Assembly: GCA_023957245.1 (NCBI GenBank)
Contig: JAMLHJ010000003.1
Coordinates: forward strand, 62,001-126,000
Source of the DNA: Chitinophagales bacterium
GTDB taxonomy: Bacteria > Bacteroidota > Bacteroidia > Chitinophagales > JADIYW01
DNA: 64,000 bases
Direction of reading: 5' to 3'
Part shown: positions 43,619 to 52,651 of the stretch, one piece after another
Layout of the letters: each line of letters begins with the position of its first letter
Position numbering within the stretch: the stretch's first letter is position 1
Program-made: the position numbers and the translations under genes
The notes under the pieces: model-generated
What the model was told of the DNA's origin: nothing
Databases searched by the model: none
The model's input: the letters and a program-made list of their open reading frames with translations, nothing else

Positions 43619-46417
43619 CTATGGTTTCATAAATTCAAATAAAGAATACTTAGCTGAATTTGCTTTTGGGTTTCTTTCAAAAGGTATTTCAAGATTAAAT
43701 AATTCGTCTAATAAGAGTACTAAATTTTCTTCAAAAACCTTACGGATATTATTGGGAATATTATTTCCATCATTAAGAAATTGAATTCCATCATTTAATT
43801 TTCTAATGGCATAAAAACCAATACTTGTATTTTCTTTTCCAAGTAGAAAATCATAAAATAAACCTTGAAAAGTCTGTTCTGAAGGATTTACCTGAAAAGG
43901 TGTAAATATTTTAGCAATTTTATCTTCTTTAAAATCCTTCTCTTCCAAAATATTGATTTTCCCACTCTTATAATCTAATATCCTATATCCTTTGCTAGTA
44001 CGGTCAACTCTATCTAATTTTCCTTGAAGTTCTACAACTCTTCCATCAGTCAATGTGATTGTTTTACGATATTCATTTTCTAATGATTCAATATAAAATG
44101 GTTCTTCCGATGCCATTTGTTTATCTATCTTTAAGATATCTACTATCACTTTTCTGATAATATCATAGGCTAAAAGATTTTTTCCTTTCAATTTTTCAAA
44201 TGATTGGTATTCAGAGTAAAAGGCGGTTTTTATATGCTCGTCAATTTCTTTTTCTGCTTGAGTAATTATTTCGCTAGTAATCAATTGATTTAATAACGGA
44301 CTAAAGATTAGTTCGAGGGCTTTGTGGAGAACATTACCAAAATCTGCTGCACTTAGTATTTCTTCAGTATTGTCTTCTTGAAAGATTTTTGCGATATATT
44401 GTAAGTAAAATTGTACTTGACATTTGATATACAAAGTAAGCGCACTAGGAGAGAATGACTTATCTTTTAAAATATCAAGATGTTCATTTGTTTTAGGAAT
44501 GATTAGATTTTCTTGATTTTCTTTTAAGATATTATTGGGGTAGTACCAATTGTTCTCTATGATTTGATTGGTAGGGGAGTTGAGTTCAAGTAGGATTTGA
44601 GATAAAAATCTACTTTTTTCAGATTGCAAGTTTTCAGATGCCGTATTATTATATACTAAATGAGCTTCTTTGGTTCTTTTTAATAATCTAAAAAAATGGT
44701 AAGCATAAACACTATCATATTCTTTCAGTGTAGGCAGGCCAAAAGGTGCTCTCAGGCTGTATGGAATATAAGAGTTGCCTCGTTTTGATTTAGGTAAGAT
44801 TTCTTCATTTGCACCCATAATAATAACTTTGTCAAAATCCATCAATCGAGTTTCTAGAAAACCCATGATTTGGATAGGTCTGGATTTTTCAGAAATAAAA
44901 GGTACTTGAGTGCTTCGTATATGAGCTATTAATAATTGATAAATAGCTTTAAAAGAAATTTGATTTTCATAATTGATTAATTGCAATTCTTTGTTTTGAA
45001 TAGCTGCAATGAAATAGGGTAGAATGATTTTTAGCTGATTGTTGTTATCATCGATATGCTGAATAAGTAAGCTTAATTGCTTTACCCAGTAACGACATAA
45101 GCCTTTCAATGAGAGGATGTTTTCCTTTTTATCAATAAGGATTTTGGGGATATAATTGGATAGTATTTTTGTACTGAAATAAAAAGTGTTGCTCCTCAAA
45201 ATAACTTTATTAAAAGATTCTGCTTCTTTGGCACTATGGAGCAAGCGAAAAAAATAATGTTGATATAGCCGTTCGAGGTCTGATTTGTGGATACTTTCAG
45301 TCTGATGAATCTTATATAAAATTTCCAGCCAATCAGTAATAGAAGACTGTCCAGCAGGCAAGCTCATGGTAATATTGACCTGTTGTTGTTGCCCGATTTC
45401 AAATAAAAGAGATTCTAAAACACTTTCATCTGTCAAAACAATTCCAGTAGAAAGATTTTCATTTGAAATATTATGAAGCAATTCTTTGACTACTTTATTT
45501 TGACCTTGGTTCATGGGAGCACCATGGAAGATATATTTTCTCTTATTATTTAGATCATCTCCCTGATTCCAAAAATGCTGTATTCCGCTGAAACTACTTT
45601 TGTATTTTCTTAAAAAATTTCCTGCCTCATGTTCGGGATTGTCCATGAAATAATCGTCAACATCCCAATGCATTGATAATGTCGCTGACTCAGCTATTTT
45701 TTTGATAAGACGTTCATCTATTTCTGTAAAAGCATTAAATCCTACAAAATGAATATTGGAAAATGGTAAAACTGTATGTTCATCATTTCTGATTTCGTCA
45801 TAATATGCTCTATAAGCCATGCCCTCATAAGCCATATTGTGCTGTTTGAGATGCTCTTTGAATAATGGATAGACTTTGCCGATTATCTCCCATGTGTTGA
45901 CAAATTCTTTTTCCAATTCTTTATCACTTTCGACAAGATTGATAAAGTGGCTTAATATTTCTCTCAATTCATCTTCTATAGAAAATAACGCATCTATCTT
46001 CTTTTCATCTTGAATGATGCTAAATAATCTTTTCGCATCTACATTATATTTATCAATCTCATCAAAATCACTCAACATCATCCTTCCCCACATTGCAAAG
46101 TCTTCAAATTCGAGATTTTCAGTCCATTGTGTTTTATAAACTTTGAATAGTTCTAAAAGCAAAATATCCTTGTCTGGAATGATATAATTGCTCAGTTGAA
46201 CCCAAAATTTATTGATTGTTTGAATTTCAGGTAGAATAAATGAAGAGTCTCTTCCCGAATTCATTAGATTTCTAAGATGTTCTTTTAGTATGAAACAAGC
46301 TCTTTGCGAAGGCAATATGACGACAGTATTCATCATATTGTTCCCATTGAGATTGGAAATATTTTCTGCTGCCCATTTTAGAAATGGAATATTTTGATCT
46401 TTAGATTTAGCATCCAT
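43619..46417 (-). CDS. AddB-like PD-(D/E)XK nuclease
   Basis: This 932-residue protein looks like the Bacteroidota version of AddB/RexB, the non-motor subunit of the recombinational repair nuclease. The C-terminal nuclease domain (about residues 680-900) starts SFSPSALTLYIKCQVQFYLQYI and has DFGNVLHKALELI and the catalytic run LQGKLDRVDR then YRILDYKSGK. The N-terminal part resembles an SF1 helicase fold, with no clear Walker A in the usual place. No addA-like UvrD gene is adjacent in this window, which is unusual because the two are normally paired. It is convergent with the Rossmann-protein gene. Confidence 0.75.
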   Translation of the reverse strand: MDAKSKDQNIPFLKWAAENISNLNGNNMMNTVVILPSQRACFILKEHLRNLMNSGRDSSFILPEIQTINKFWVQLSNYIIPDKDILLLELFKVYKTQWTENLEFEDFAMWGRMMLSDFDEIDKYNVDAKRLFSIIQDEKKIDALFSIEDELREILSHFINLVESDKELEKEFVNTWEIIGKVYPLFKEHLKQHNMAYEGMAYRAYYDEIRNDEHTVLPFSNIHFVGFNAFTEIDERLIKKIAESATLSMHWDVDDYFMDNPEHEAGNFLRKYKSSFSGIQHFWNQGDDLNNKRKYIFHGAPMNQGQNKVVKELLHNISNENLSTGIVLTDESVLESLLFEIGQQQQVNITMSLPAGQSSITDWLEILYKIHQTESIHKSDLERLYQHYFFRLLHSAKEAESFNKVILRSNTFYFSTKILSNYIPKILIDKKENILSLKGLCRYWVKQLSLLIQHIDDNNNQLKIILPYFIAAIQNKELQLINYENQISFKAIYQLLIAHIRSTQVPFISEKSRPIQIMGFLETRLMDFDKVIIMGANEEILPKSKRGNSYIPYSLRAPFGLPTLKEYDSVYAYHFFRLLKRTKEAHLVYNNTASENLQSEKSRFLSQILLELNSPTNQIIENNWYYPNNILKENQENLIIPKTNEHLDILKDKSFSPSALTLYIKCQVQFYLQYIAKIFQEDNTEEILSAADFGNVLHKALELIFSPLLNQLITSEIITQAEKEIDEHIKTAFYSEYQSFEKLKGKNLLAYDIIRKVIVDILKIDKQMASEEPFYIESLENEYRKTITLTDGRVVELQGKLDRVDRTSKGYRILDYKSGKINILEEKDFKEDKIAKIFTPFQVNPSEQTFQGLFYDFLLGKENTSIGFYAIRKLNDGIQFLNDGNNIPNNIRKVFEENLVLLLDELFNLEIPFERNPKANSAKYSLFEFMKP

Positions 46418-46478
46418 GATTTAAGATATAAAATAATCTCAAAAAATTACATCTAATATTTTTTATAAGCAAATATAT

Positions 46479-47282
46479 CTACCATCCTCCGCTAGCTCCA
46501 CCACCACCGAATCCACCGCCACCGAATCCACCGAATCCACCGCCACCACTGCTTCCTCCTCCAAATCCACCACCGAATCCACCGCCTCTACTGCCACCAA
46601 ATCCTCCTCCAATAAATGGAGGGAAAAAATCATCGTGACCTCTACCAGTGTATGTGTGGTTGCCATCGTCTTTGCGGTTGGAAATTATGATTAAGAGAAT
46701 TATAATGATGATAACAATAAAAATAATATTCATTGGAAGTCCTGAAGAATCTTTTTTGTCGGCTTTAAAATTGCCACTCAATAAGTCAATCATTCTATCA
46801 GTAGCCTCATCCAAGCCTTGATAATATTTTCCTTCTTTGAAGTTAGGAGTCAAGATTTCTCTTAATATTCTATTGGCATCAATATCAGAAATATATTGAC
46901 CTACTCGATATCCTGTCTCAATGTCAAATTTGCGTTCTTCTTTCGCAATAAGTATCAATATTCCATTATCTTTTTCCTTGTTTCCTATTCCCCATTTTCT
47001 AGCTAACCTGATTCCATATTCCTCCACTGGGTAATCTCCCAATGTTGGTACGGTGACAATAGCAATCTGTGTAGATGTACTGTCATTATATGCGACAAGT
47101 TTGTTTTCCAATGCTTGGATGTCTTGACTTTGTAACATGTTTGCGAAGTCATTGACCAACCGTGGAGGTGAACTTGGAGATACGATATCTTTATCTTCAA
47201 ATTGTGCTTGAGCATTGGCTATAACAATAGTGAAGATTGAGATAGTCAGGAATGTTAGATAAAATCTCAATTTAGACACCAT
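46479..47282 (-). CDS. TPM-domain membrane protein with Gly-rich tail
   Basis: This protein of about 267 residues has a signal peptide (FYLTFLTISIFTIVIANAQA), a TPM domain (about residues 40-170: RLVNDFANML, QIAIVTVPTLGDYPVEEYGIRLARKW, NGILILIAKEERKFDIETG, VGQYISDID), one membrane helix (IIFIVIIIIILLIII) and a tail of GGGFGG-type repeats. This YgcG/TPM_phosphatase layout is widespread; TPM domains have reported roles in photosystem repair in plants, but no general bacterial function is settled. I preferred the ATG at 47282 over 47294. It overlaps the upstream TPM gene by 11 bases and is last in the lemA-TPM-TPM operon. Confidence 0.85.
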   Translation of the reverse strand: MVSKLRFYLTFLTISIFTIVIANAQAQFEDKDIVSPSSPPRLVNDFANMLQSQDIQALENKLVAYNDSTSTQIAIVTVPTLGDYPVEEYGIRLARKWGIGNKEKDNGILILIAKEERKFDIETGYRVGQYISDIDANRILREILTPNFKEGKYYQGLDEATDRMIDLLSGNFKADKKDSSGLPMNIIFIVIIIIILLIIISNRKDDGNHTYTGRGHDDFFPPFIGGGFGGSRGGGFGGGFGGGSSGGGGFGGFGGGGFGGGGASGGW

Positions 47283-47709
47283 AGGAAATATCATCTTTTA
47301 AATCGTTGGTATCATTATTTTTGTTGTATGGAAAGTGACTTTTAAGCTTGTCGCCAATCTCTAATATTGCTTCAGTTATCCCTTTATCAAATTGATTTTT
47401 CTTAAAATGTTGAGTCAATTTGAAGATGGTTTCAGTCCAATAATCATTACCCACTTTAGCGTGAATATTAGCATCTCCTAATATGCAGACCTTATGATCT
47501 GATATAGAAATATAGATAAGCACTCCATTTTTTTGTGGCAACTCATGCATTTTGAGATGATGAAAAATAGCTTTAGTACGCTCCATCACTTCAATAGGAC
47601 ATTGAGATTCGACATGAACCTTGATTTCACCAGAGGTGCTTTGCTCAGCTTTATGAATGGCTTGAACTACCGCATCTGGATACTTGAAGAAAGCGTGAAC
47701 ATTGGACAT
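47272..47709 (-). CDS. Short TPM-domain protein
   Basis: This 145-residue protein is essentially one TPM domain without signal or membrane anchor: IHKAEQSTSGEIKVHVESQ, then MHELPQKNGVLIYISISDHKVCILGDANIH and a helical end. It resembles the TPM domain of the following gene but lacks the tail. Paired soluble and membrane TPM proteins next to lemA are a common arrangement in Bacteroidota. It starts 1 base after lemA ends. Function is unknown; the three proteins probably form one complex or pathway in the envelope. Confidence 0.82.
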   Translation of the reverse strand: MSNVHAFFKYPDAVVQAIHKAEQSTSGEIKVHVESQCPIEVMERTKAIFHHLKMHELPQKNGVLIYISISDHKVCILGDANIHAKVGNDYWTETIFKLTQHFKKNQFDKGITEAILEIGDKLKSHFPYNKNNDTNDLKDDISYGV

Positions 47710-47710
47710 A

Positions 47711-48292
47711 TTAGAACTTCACTTTCGGTGCTTTTTCAGCTCCAGCTTCTGATTTGAAGCCTTCTTTTGAGTTGAAACCAAATATTCTTGCAGTAATAAC
47801 AGCAGGGAAAGTACGGATAGAAGTATTATATGTTTTGACACTAGCGTTAAAGTCTCTACGAGAAATATTTATTTTCTGTTCTAATCGAGCCAATTGTGCT
47901 TGTAAATCCATGAAATGAGCACTCGCTTTTAAATCAGGGTATTTTTCAACAACCAACATTAATCGGCTCAATGAACCACTTAAAGCAGATTGTGCTTGCT
48001 CAAATTTTTCAATATTTGCTGGGGTGATATCATCTGCATTGAGAGTAACGCCAGTAGCTTTGGAACGAGCTTCAATCACTTGAGTTAAAGTTTCTTTTTC
48101 AAAATCGGCATATCCTTTCACTGTTTCCACAAGATTATCTACTAAGTCATATCTCTCTTGATATGCTGCTTCAACATTGGCCCATGATTCTTTTACAGTT
48201 TCGTCATTTTTTACTATACTATTGTAAGAGCAACTTGAAAATAATGTTGCAGAAGAAAATGCCATAACGGCAATAATCATTAAACGTTTCAT
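47711..48292 (-). CDS. lemA: LemA family lipoprotein
   Basis: This LemA protein of about 193 residues has a lipobox, SSCSYNSIVKNDETVKESWAN, so it is probably lipid-anchored rather than the usual single-pass form. The helical core has WANVEAAYQERYDLVDNLVETVKGY, the QAQLARLEQKINISRRDFN block and TYNTSIRTFPAVITARIFGF, all family signatures. I chose the ATG at 48292 because it begins the signal (MKRLMIIAVMAF); starts at 48301 and 48322 only add residues before it. It is first in the operon with two TPM proteins. The function of LemA is not established. Confidence 0.88.
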   Translation of the reverse strand: MKRLMIIAVMAFSSATLFSSCSYNSIVKNDETVKESWANVEAAYQERYDLVDNLVETVKGYADFEKETLTQVIEARSKATGVTLNADDITPANIEKFEQAQSALSGSLSRLMLVVEKYPDLKASAHFMDLQAQLARLEQKINISRRDFNASVKTYNTSIRTFPAVITARIFGFNSKEGFKSEAGAEKAPKVKF

Positions 48293-48420
48293 ATTTATCA
48301 TATTGAATTGGTTTGAGTGCATTAAGGTAATAAATCTTCTTACTTGTAGTATTTTTGATTAATATTTTTAACTAAAAGGAGATTAATGTATTAATGAAAT
48401 AATTTGGAGATGTGGTAGGT

Positions 48421-49085
48421 GAGAGAAAATTACGAATTACGAAGTAAAAATTCTGGTGCTTGAGTTTGCCTCGTAGAGGCTATCGCTTGGTAAAAATAAA
48501 CAAACAACATACTATTGCTCTGTAGGAGCTACCCTTTTATTGATTTCAAGAATATAGTCGCCCAAAATTTAACTGCAAAGGATACAAAGTTTTACGCAAA
48601 GGTCACGAAGTTTGTCGAAGTGCTTTTTCATACTTTTTCTTCTAAAGAAAAGTATGAAGAGAAAATGTAAAAGTAATGAATGGATTGCTTCGTTCCTCGC
48701 AAGGGCGATTTTCTTGGCTTGCTGATAAACATCTCTAAATTCATTAAAACAAATTACACGGTACGAAGTACGAGTTATCAATGAAAAATGCTGGTGCTTG
48801 TCGAAGCCCTATCTCCTTATTTTGTCATTCCCATGAAAATGGGAATCTCCAACCTAATTTTACCCTTCATGAGATTCCTGCTTTCGCAGGAATGACACTG
48901 CTCTTTTTGGGCATTCTGCTCTAAGAAATACAATTTAACCGCAAAGCACACTAAGTTTCACGCAAAGGTCACGAAGTTTGTCGAAGTGCTTTTGCATACT
49001 TTTTCTTCTAAAGAAAAGTATGAAGAGAAAATATTGAAGTCATGAATAGATTGCTTCATTCCTCACAATGATGATTTCCTTTCCC
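48421..49085. repeat. Modular intergenic repeat cluster, copy A
   Basis: This gene-free stretch between lemA and the lipoprotein gene contains several repeat modules. 48465-48535 holds the paired mini-hairpins GCCTC-GTA-GAGGC and GCTCTGTAGGAGC. A roughly 140 bp unit (ctgcaaag...) at 48574-48717 recurs at 48940-49078, offset 366 bases; each copy contains a 12 bp near-palindrome (48629-48656 and 48995-49022). Between the two lies a BIME-like element at 48824-48897. Modules recur at 51.3-51.7 and 58.8-59.3 kb. No coding capacity is seen. Confidence 0.85.
48824..48897. repeat. REP/BIME-like composite palindrome
   Basis: Two hairpins, ATTCCCAT-gaaa-ATGGGAAT (48827-48846) and ATTCCTGC-tttc-GCAGGAAT (48874-48893), are arranged head to head inside an outer inverted repeat GTCATTCC/GGAATGAC. 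This is the form of repeated extragenic palindromes seen in many genomes. I see one complete copy in the window. Confidence 0.8.
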
Positions 49086-49235
49086 CTTTATATTGAACTC
49101 GGTCAATGAAGATGTCAAACTATGTTCAATATGTTCATGAAAACAATGAACCTATATTAAATAAATTCCTATCATTTTCGTTATTATTCAACATAGAAAA
49201 AATTATTCACTAACTTTACAAATATTGTGAGTATA

Positions 49236-49952
49236 ATGAAATATATAAAACCATTCATTTTAATAGGAATACTTAGCGTTGTAGTTGCTTGTAAAAAAGA
49301 TTTAGACAATTCAGATATTGATTTTAAGTCCGATTATTTTGTTGACGAGATAGGAACTTTTATAGTTTATCAGGTAGATTCCACTTTGTATAATGATTTT
49401 ACTGGAGAAGTAACAAGTAAGTCTCTAACTGTCAAAGATAAAGTTGTAGAAGAGTTTCAAGACAATATGAATAGAGCATCCAAGCGCTGGGAGCGATTTG
49501 TTTATGATTCAACAAGTAAAGATTGGGTAGCTGCAAGGTCTTTTTATACAGTTGAACAAAAGCAATCTATTGAAAGAGTAGAAGAAAATATTCGATTTAT
49601 TAGTTTTGTTTTTCCTCCTAAGAAAGATTTGACATGGAAAGGCAATCGCTTTATTGAAGCAGTTGATAATCTAAAATATTTGGGAGATTGGACTTATCAA
49701 TTTACTTCAGTAGATGTGCCTCAAAATATTTTAGGTGAAAATTATAATCAGACAGCCTCAATTTTATTACGAGATAAAGAAACTGCTATTGAAAAAGTCT
49801 TTGCTAAAGAAATTTATGCTAGAGGTATTGGTCTAGTTTATAAAGAGTGGTGGCATTTAGAAACTCAAAAAATTTCTGATTTACCTTGGCAGGATAAAGC
49901 TGAAAGTGGTTATATAGTCAAGTGGCAAGCAATAGACTATGGAAAAGAATAA
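49236..49952 (+). CDS. Lipoprotein of unknown function, upstream of the subtilase
   Basis: This 238-residue probable lipoprotein has signal FILIGILSVVVACKK with the lipid Cys in VVAC. The mature protein is β-rich (GTFIVYQVDSTLYNDF, KSLTVKDKVVEEF, RFISFVFPPKKDLTWKGN) with conserved-looking aromatic positions. No family is recognised. I chose the ATG at 49236 over the GTG at 49227. Its end overlaps the start of the subtilase gene by 14 bases, so the two are cotranscribed and probably work together at the envelope, perhaps one anchoring or being processed by the other; this is inference. Confidence 0.65.
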   Translation: MKYIKPFILIGILSVVVACKKDLDNSDIDFKSDYFVDEIGTFIVYQVDSTLYNDFTGEVTSKSLTVKDKVVEEFQDNMNRASKRWERFVYDSTSKDWVAARSFYTVEQKQSIERVEENIRFISFVFPPKKDLTWKGNRFIEAVDNLKYLGDWTYQFTSVDVPQNILGENYNQTASILLRDKETAIEKVFAKEIYARGIGLVYKEWWHLETQKISDLPWQDKAESGYIVKWQAIDYGKE

Positions 49953-51306
49953 GGTATTTTACCTGTTTTTCTTTCTTTTCTTTTTGTTTGATGTGTATGC
50001 CGAAAATATTCCTTCAAAAGAATATATTTTAGTTTATTTCAAGGATAAGAATGTTATTTCAGAAGAACATTTAAAACAGTTTTTCTCTCCTGATGCTATA
50101 TTGCGTAGAGAAAGACAATCAATTGGTTTTGATGAAATAGACTATCCAATTAATCACGATTATGTTCAGAAGATTATTTCAAAAGATTACCAGATTGCCG
50201 ATTATTCAAAATGGCTAAATGCTGTTTTGTTAAAAAAAATACGATTTAGAAAGAGAGATATTAGAGATTTGAAAAAATGTGACTTTGTTGACAGAGTAGA
50301 ATATTTGGGAGGACAAGGTCAGTTGGAGTCATTTCGGATTTCAAACAATAAAAATTACAGCAATGAAGAAGTATCTCATTTGATGAATAGTTGCTATCAA
50401 AAAATGGGTTTGGATACATTACATACACTTGGGTATCAAGGAAAAGGTATTCATGTCGGTGTTATAGATGGAGGTTTTTGGGGAGTGAATAATTTGGAGC
50501 AATTTCAACATTTATTTCAGAATGGTCAGATTAAAGAAGTAAAAGATTTTACAGGTTCTGATGAGAATATTTTTAGCACATCATCACATGGAACTAAGAT
50601 ATTGAGTTTATTTTCCAGTAAGAATGGGGCAGATTTATTAGGAGGAGCACCTTTGTCCTCTTTTTCATTATTGAAGTCTGAATGGATATCAAGAGAGATT
50701 CCATTGGAAGAGTTCTATTTTGTGAAGGCAGTCGAGTTTTGTGATAGTATTGGTGTTGATGTGATCAATGTGTCTATAGGTTATAATTATTTTGAAGACA
50801 TAAGAGATAACTATTCTCGGAATGACTTATATACTAAAAAATCTATTTCTACACGTGTTGCTTCATTAGTAGCAAGTAGAGGAATAGTATTAGTAACTAG
50901 TGCTGGAAACGAAGGAAATCTTCCATGGAAAGAAGTGACTTTCCCTGCTGATGCTGATAGTATCTTGTCTGTCGGAGCTTTGAACTATGCTGGTTATCCT
51001 GTTGCTTATGCATCTTATGGCAATGTAAATAGCTCTGTTGTAAGCCCCAATTTGGCTGCTTTTGGAGATAAAGTTTATACAATCAATGAAGATGGCAATT
51101 ATGTGCTGTCTTATGGTTCTTCTTATGCTGCACCATGGGTAACATCTGTGGCAGTTTGCTTATGGGAAATGTTTCCACATTTGAAAGCTATTGATTTAAT
51201 TGAAGTACTTGAATGTACTGCTCATGATGCTTCAAATCCTCAACTTCAATCAGGTTATGGTCTTCCAGATTTGAAAAAAGCTATTCGTTTTTTGGAAGGG
51301 GAGTGA
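49939..51306 (+). CDS. Exported S8 family serine peptidase (subtilase)
   Basis: This 455-residue subtilase has a signal peptide (FYLFFFLFFLFDVYA), a short N-terminal prodomain-like region (about 25-130) and a catalytic domain with the triad D177 (VGVIDGGFWG), H217 (SSHGTKI) and S395 (YGSSYAAPW), plus the oxyanion Asn324 (TSAGNEG). The Ser motif has GSS where most have GTS. No T9SS tail is present, so it probably stays periplasmic. The gene overlaps the upstream lipoprotein gene by 14 bases and ends in the repeat-filled gap at 51307. Confidence 0.93.
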   Translation: MEKNKVFYLFFFLFFLFDVYAENIPSKEYILVYFKDKNVISEEHLKQFFSPDAILRRERQSIGFDEIDYPINHDYVQKIISKDYQIADYSKWLNAVLLKKIRFRKRDIRDLKKCDFVDRVEYLGGQGQLESFRISNNKNYSNEEVSHLMNSCYQKMGLDTLHTLGYQGKGIHVGVIDGGFWGVNNLEQFQHLFQNGQIKEVKDFTGSDENIFSTSSHGTKILSLFSSKNGADLLGGAPLSSFSLLKSEWISREIPLEEFYFVKAVEFCDSIGVDVINVSIGYNYFEDIRDNYSRNDLYTKKSISTRVASLVASRGIVLVTSAGNEGNLPWKEVTFPADADSILSVGALNYAGYPVAYASYGNVNSSVVSPNLAAFGDKVYTINEDGNYVLSYGSSYAAPWVTSVAVCLWEMFPHLKAIDLIEVLECTAHDASNPQLQSGYGLPDLKKAIRFLEGE

Positions 51307-51690
51307 TGAAACAATGTGGAGATTGGAAGATGTGAAGATGTGAAGATGTGAGAATGTGAAATGCTGGTGGTTGAGTGCTTCGACAAGACTCAGCAACCAC
51401 CTGCCGAAACCATGGAGAAGAATGAAAAATTAAAAGTTACGAAGTACGAGGTACGAATGAAATATGCGGTGCAGAGTTTGCCTCGTAGAGGCTACCGCTT
51501 AGTAAAAATAAATAGTCAACTAACTATTGCTCCGTAGGTGCTACCCTAAATAATAATGTTGTCAAATTTTACCACAAAGTTTCACAAAGTAGCACTGAGT
51601 TTCACAGAGAATATTGAAGCAATTAAATATTGAGTAGATTTCTTCGTTCTTCGCAATGGCTTTTCGTACTGCAACATATTGAACTAGTTC
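51307..51690. repeat. Modular intergenic repeat cluster, copy B
   Basis: This copy has four parts in order: short GATGTGAA-type repeats (51329-51360); a hairpin GGTGGTTG/CAACCACC (51366-51373 with 51394-51401); the GCCTC-GTA-GAGGC and GCTCCGTAGGTGC pair (51480-51546); and a unit with CACAAAGTTTCACAAAG and CACTGAGTTTCACA (51573-51610). The same order occurs in copy C. It fills the gap between the convergent subtilase gene and the 51736-52356 gene. Confidence 0.85.
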
Positions 51691-51735
51691 AGTGAATTCT
51701 GTAGCTATAGAAGAGATCTTGAATATTAAACTCAA

Positions 51736-52356
51736 CTATTTTCTGTCATTATTGATAATCTCATATTTGATCCCCATCTGTATCATTTTTTCCAAGTATG
51801 TCTTGCTTGTAGCTAATAAATTTTTAGAAGAAAAAATGGAAGATTTTGCTGACCAAAGTAATTGCAAAGTACCTTGTTCATAAATATTCATTTCAATAAA
51901 ATAACTTGCACTTTCTTCTGAGATATTATTTCGTTTGAGCTGTGCAGTATAATATCCCCAAAGGCTATTGTACGAAGGCGTTTGTAATGTAGGGGAGTAT
52001 ATTTTAGGTTCTTTTTCAAACCTTTTTGGAGTATGAGGAACAATAGAATAAGTCAAAATAGCATCTGCTGGAACAGATTTTATAGGTTGAATTTTGCTTT
52101 CATAGTTAAAATTACTGTCTGCAATTACAGAAGAACTTCCTTTAACAGTATTAAAATTTTCAGTTAATTCTGCTTCGACCCATTTTTGCAAAATAGAATC
52201 TTCAATCGGACTTTGATTGAAACCAAGAACATAAAATTCGTCAAATGGATTTTCAATTTTTAAAGTAGGTGATGTCCAATATTTGATTTTTTTTGCGTGT
52301 AATGACGTACTTATAAATAACGAAAATGATAATATTAAAATACTGTATTTCTTCAT
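51736..52356 (-). CDS. Exported protein of unknown function
   Basis: This 206-residue protein starts MKKYSILILSFSLFISTSLHAKK, a signal peptide with likely cleavage after HA and no lipobox. The mature protein (LKIENPFDEFYVLGFNQSP, ILTYSIVPHTPKRFEKEPK, YYTAQLKRNN, FIEMNIYEQGTLQLLWSAKSS) faintly resembles the DUF4136-type exported proteins, whose members end in a membrane-associated β-rich domain. That resemblance is weak. I chose the ATG at 52356; the open frame extends to 52455 over the promoter region. It ends next to repeat copy B and is divergent from hisG. Confidence 0.55.
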   Translation of the reverse strand: MKKYSILILSFSLFISTSLHAKKIKYWTSPTLKIENPFDEFYVLGFNQSPIEDSILQKWVEAELTENFNTVKGSSSVIADSNFNYESKIQPIKSVPADAILTYSIVPHTPKRFEKEPKIYSPTLQTPSYNSLWGYYTAQLKRNNISEESASYFIEMNIYEQGTLQLLWSAKSSIFSSKNLLATSKTYLEKMIQMGIKYEIINNDRK

Positions 52357-52637
52357 ATTTTTAAAAAGATGTAAATATATTAAAAACAATTTTATTTTTG
52401 TTTTGCTTTTTATTACTTTTGTATGCAAATGTGCACAGTATTTTTCTATACTCATTTATTTCATCATTCCTCTTGAGGGGGAAATGTGCATATCGTTAAT
52501 ACAAATAGTAGGTCTGAGTTGGCCGAATGATAAAGAAAAGTTTTCATTTGTTGAATAAGGCTTTTGTCTATATCAAATCTTTATAATTTATTCATTTAAA
52601 AGACCAAGAGATAAACAGTTTTTCTGTTTTGATTGGT
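52357..52637. other. Divergent region upstream of hisG
   Basis: This 281-base gap separates hisG from the divergent exported-protein gene. I looked for a histidine attenuator: no His-rich leader peptide or terminator/antiterminator hairpin is visible. An ORF through 52283-52558 has no His run and is taken as chance. Confidence 0.5.
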
Positions 52638-52645
52638 TAAATTTG
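52638..52645 (+). promoter_or_regulatory. -7-like element abutting the hisG start
   Basis: TAAATTTG is a perfect TAnnTTTG match ending 6 bases before the hisG ATG (52652). If used, the hisGDC mRNA would be nearly or fully leaderless. No -33 TTTG at the right distance was found. Confidence 0.4.
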
Positions 52646-52651
52646 CAAATC

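Noticed and set aside
46463-46666. ORF in another frame over the Gly-rich tail of the TPM protein
   Set aside because: It is a shadow: the GGNGGN-type DNA of the tail gives long open frames with Val/Asp/Ser repeats in other frames.
48569-48781. A 70-residue ORF inside repeat copy A
   Set aside because: It lies wholly in repeat modules that are non-coding elsewhere, and has no family features.
51329-51360. Short GATGTGAA repeats considered as a CRISPR array
   Set aside because: Repeat units are 8-10 bases with no spacers, and no cas gene is near.
52283-52558. Possible histidine leader peptide before hisG
   Set aside because: The ORF has no run of His codons and no terminator/antiterminator pair follows it.
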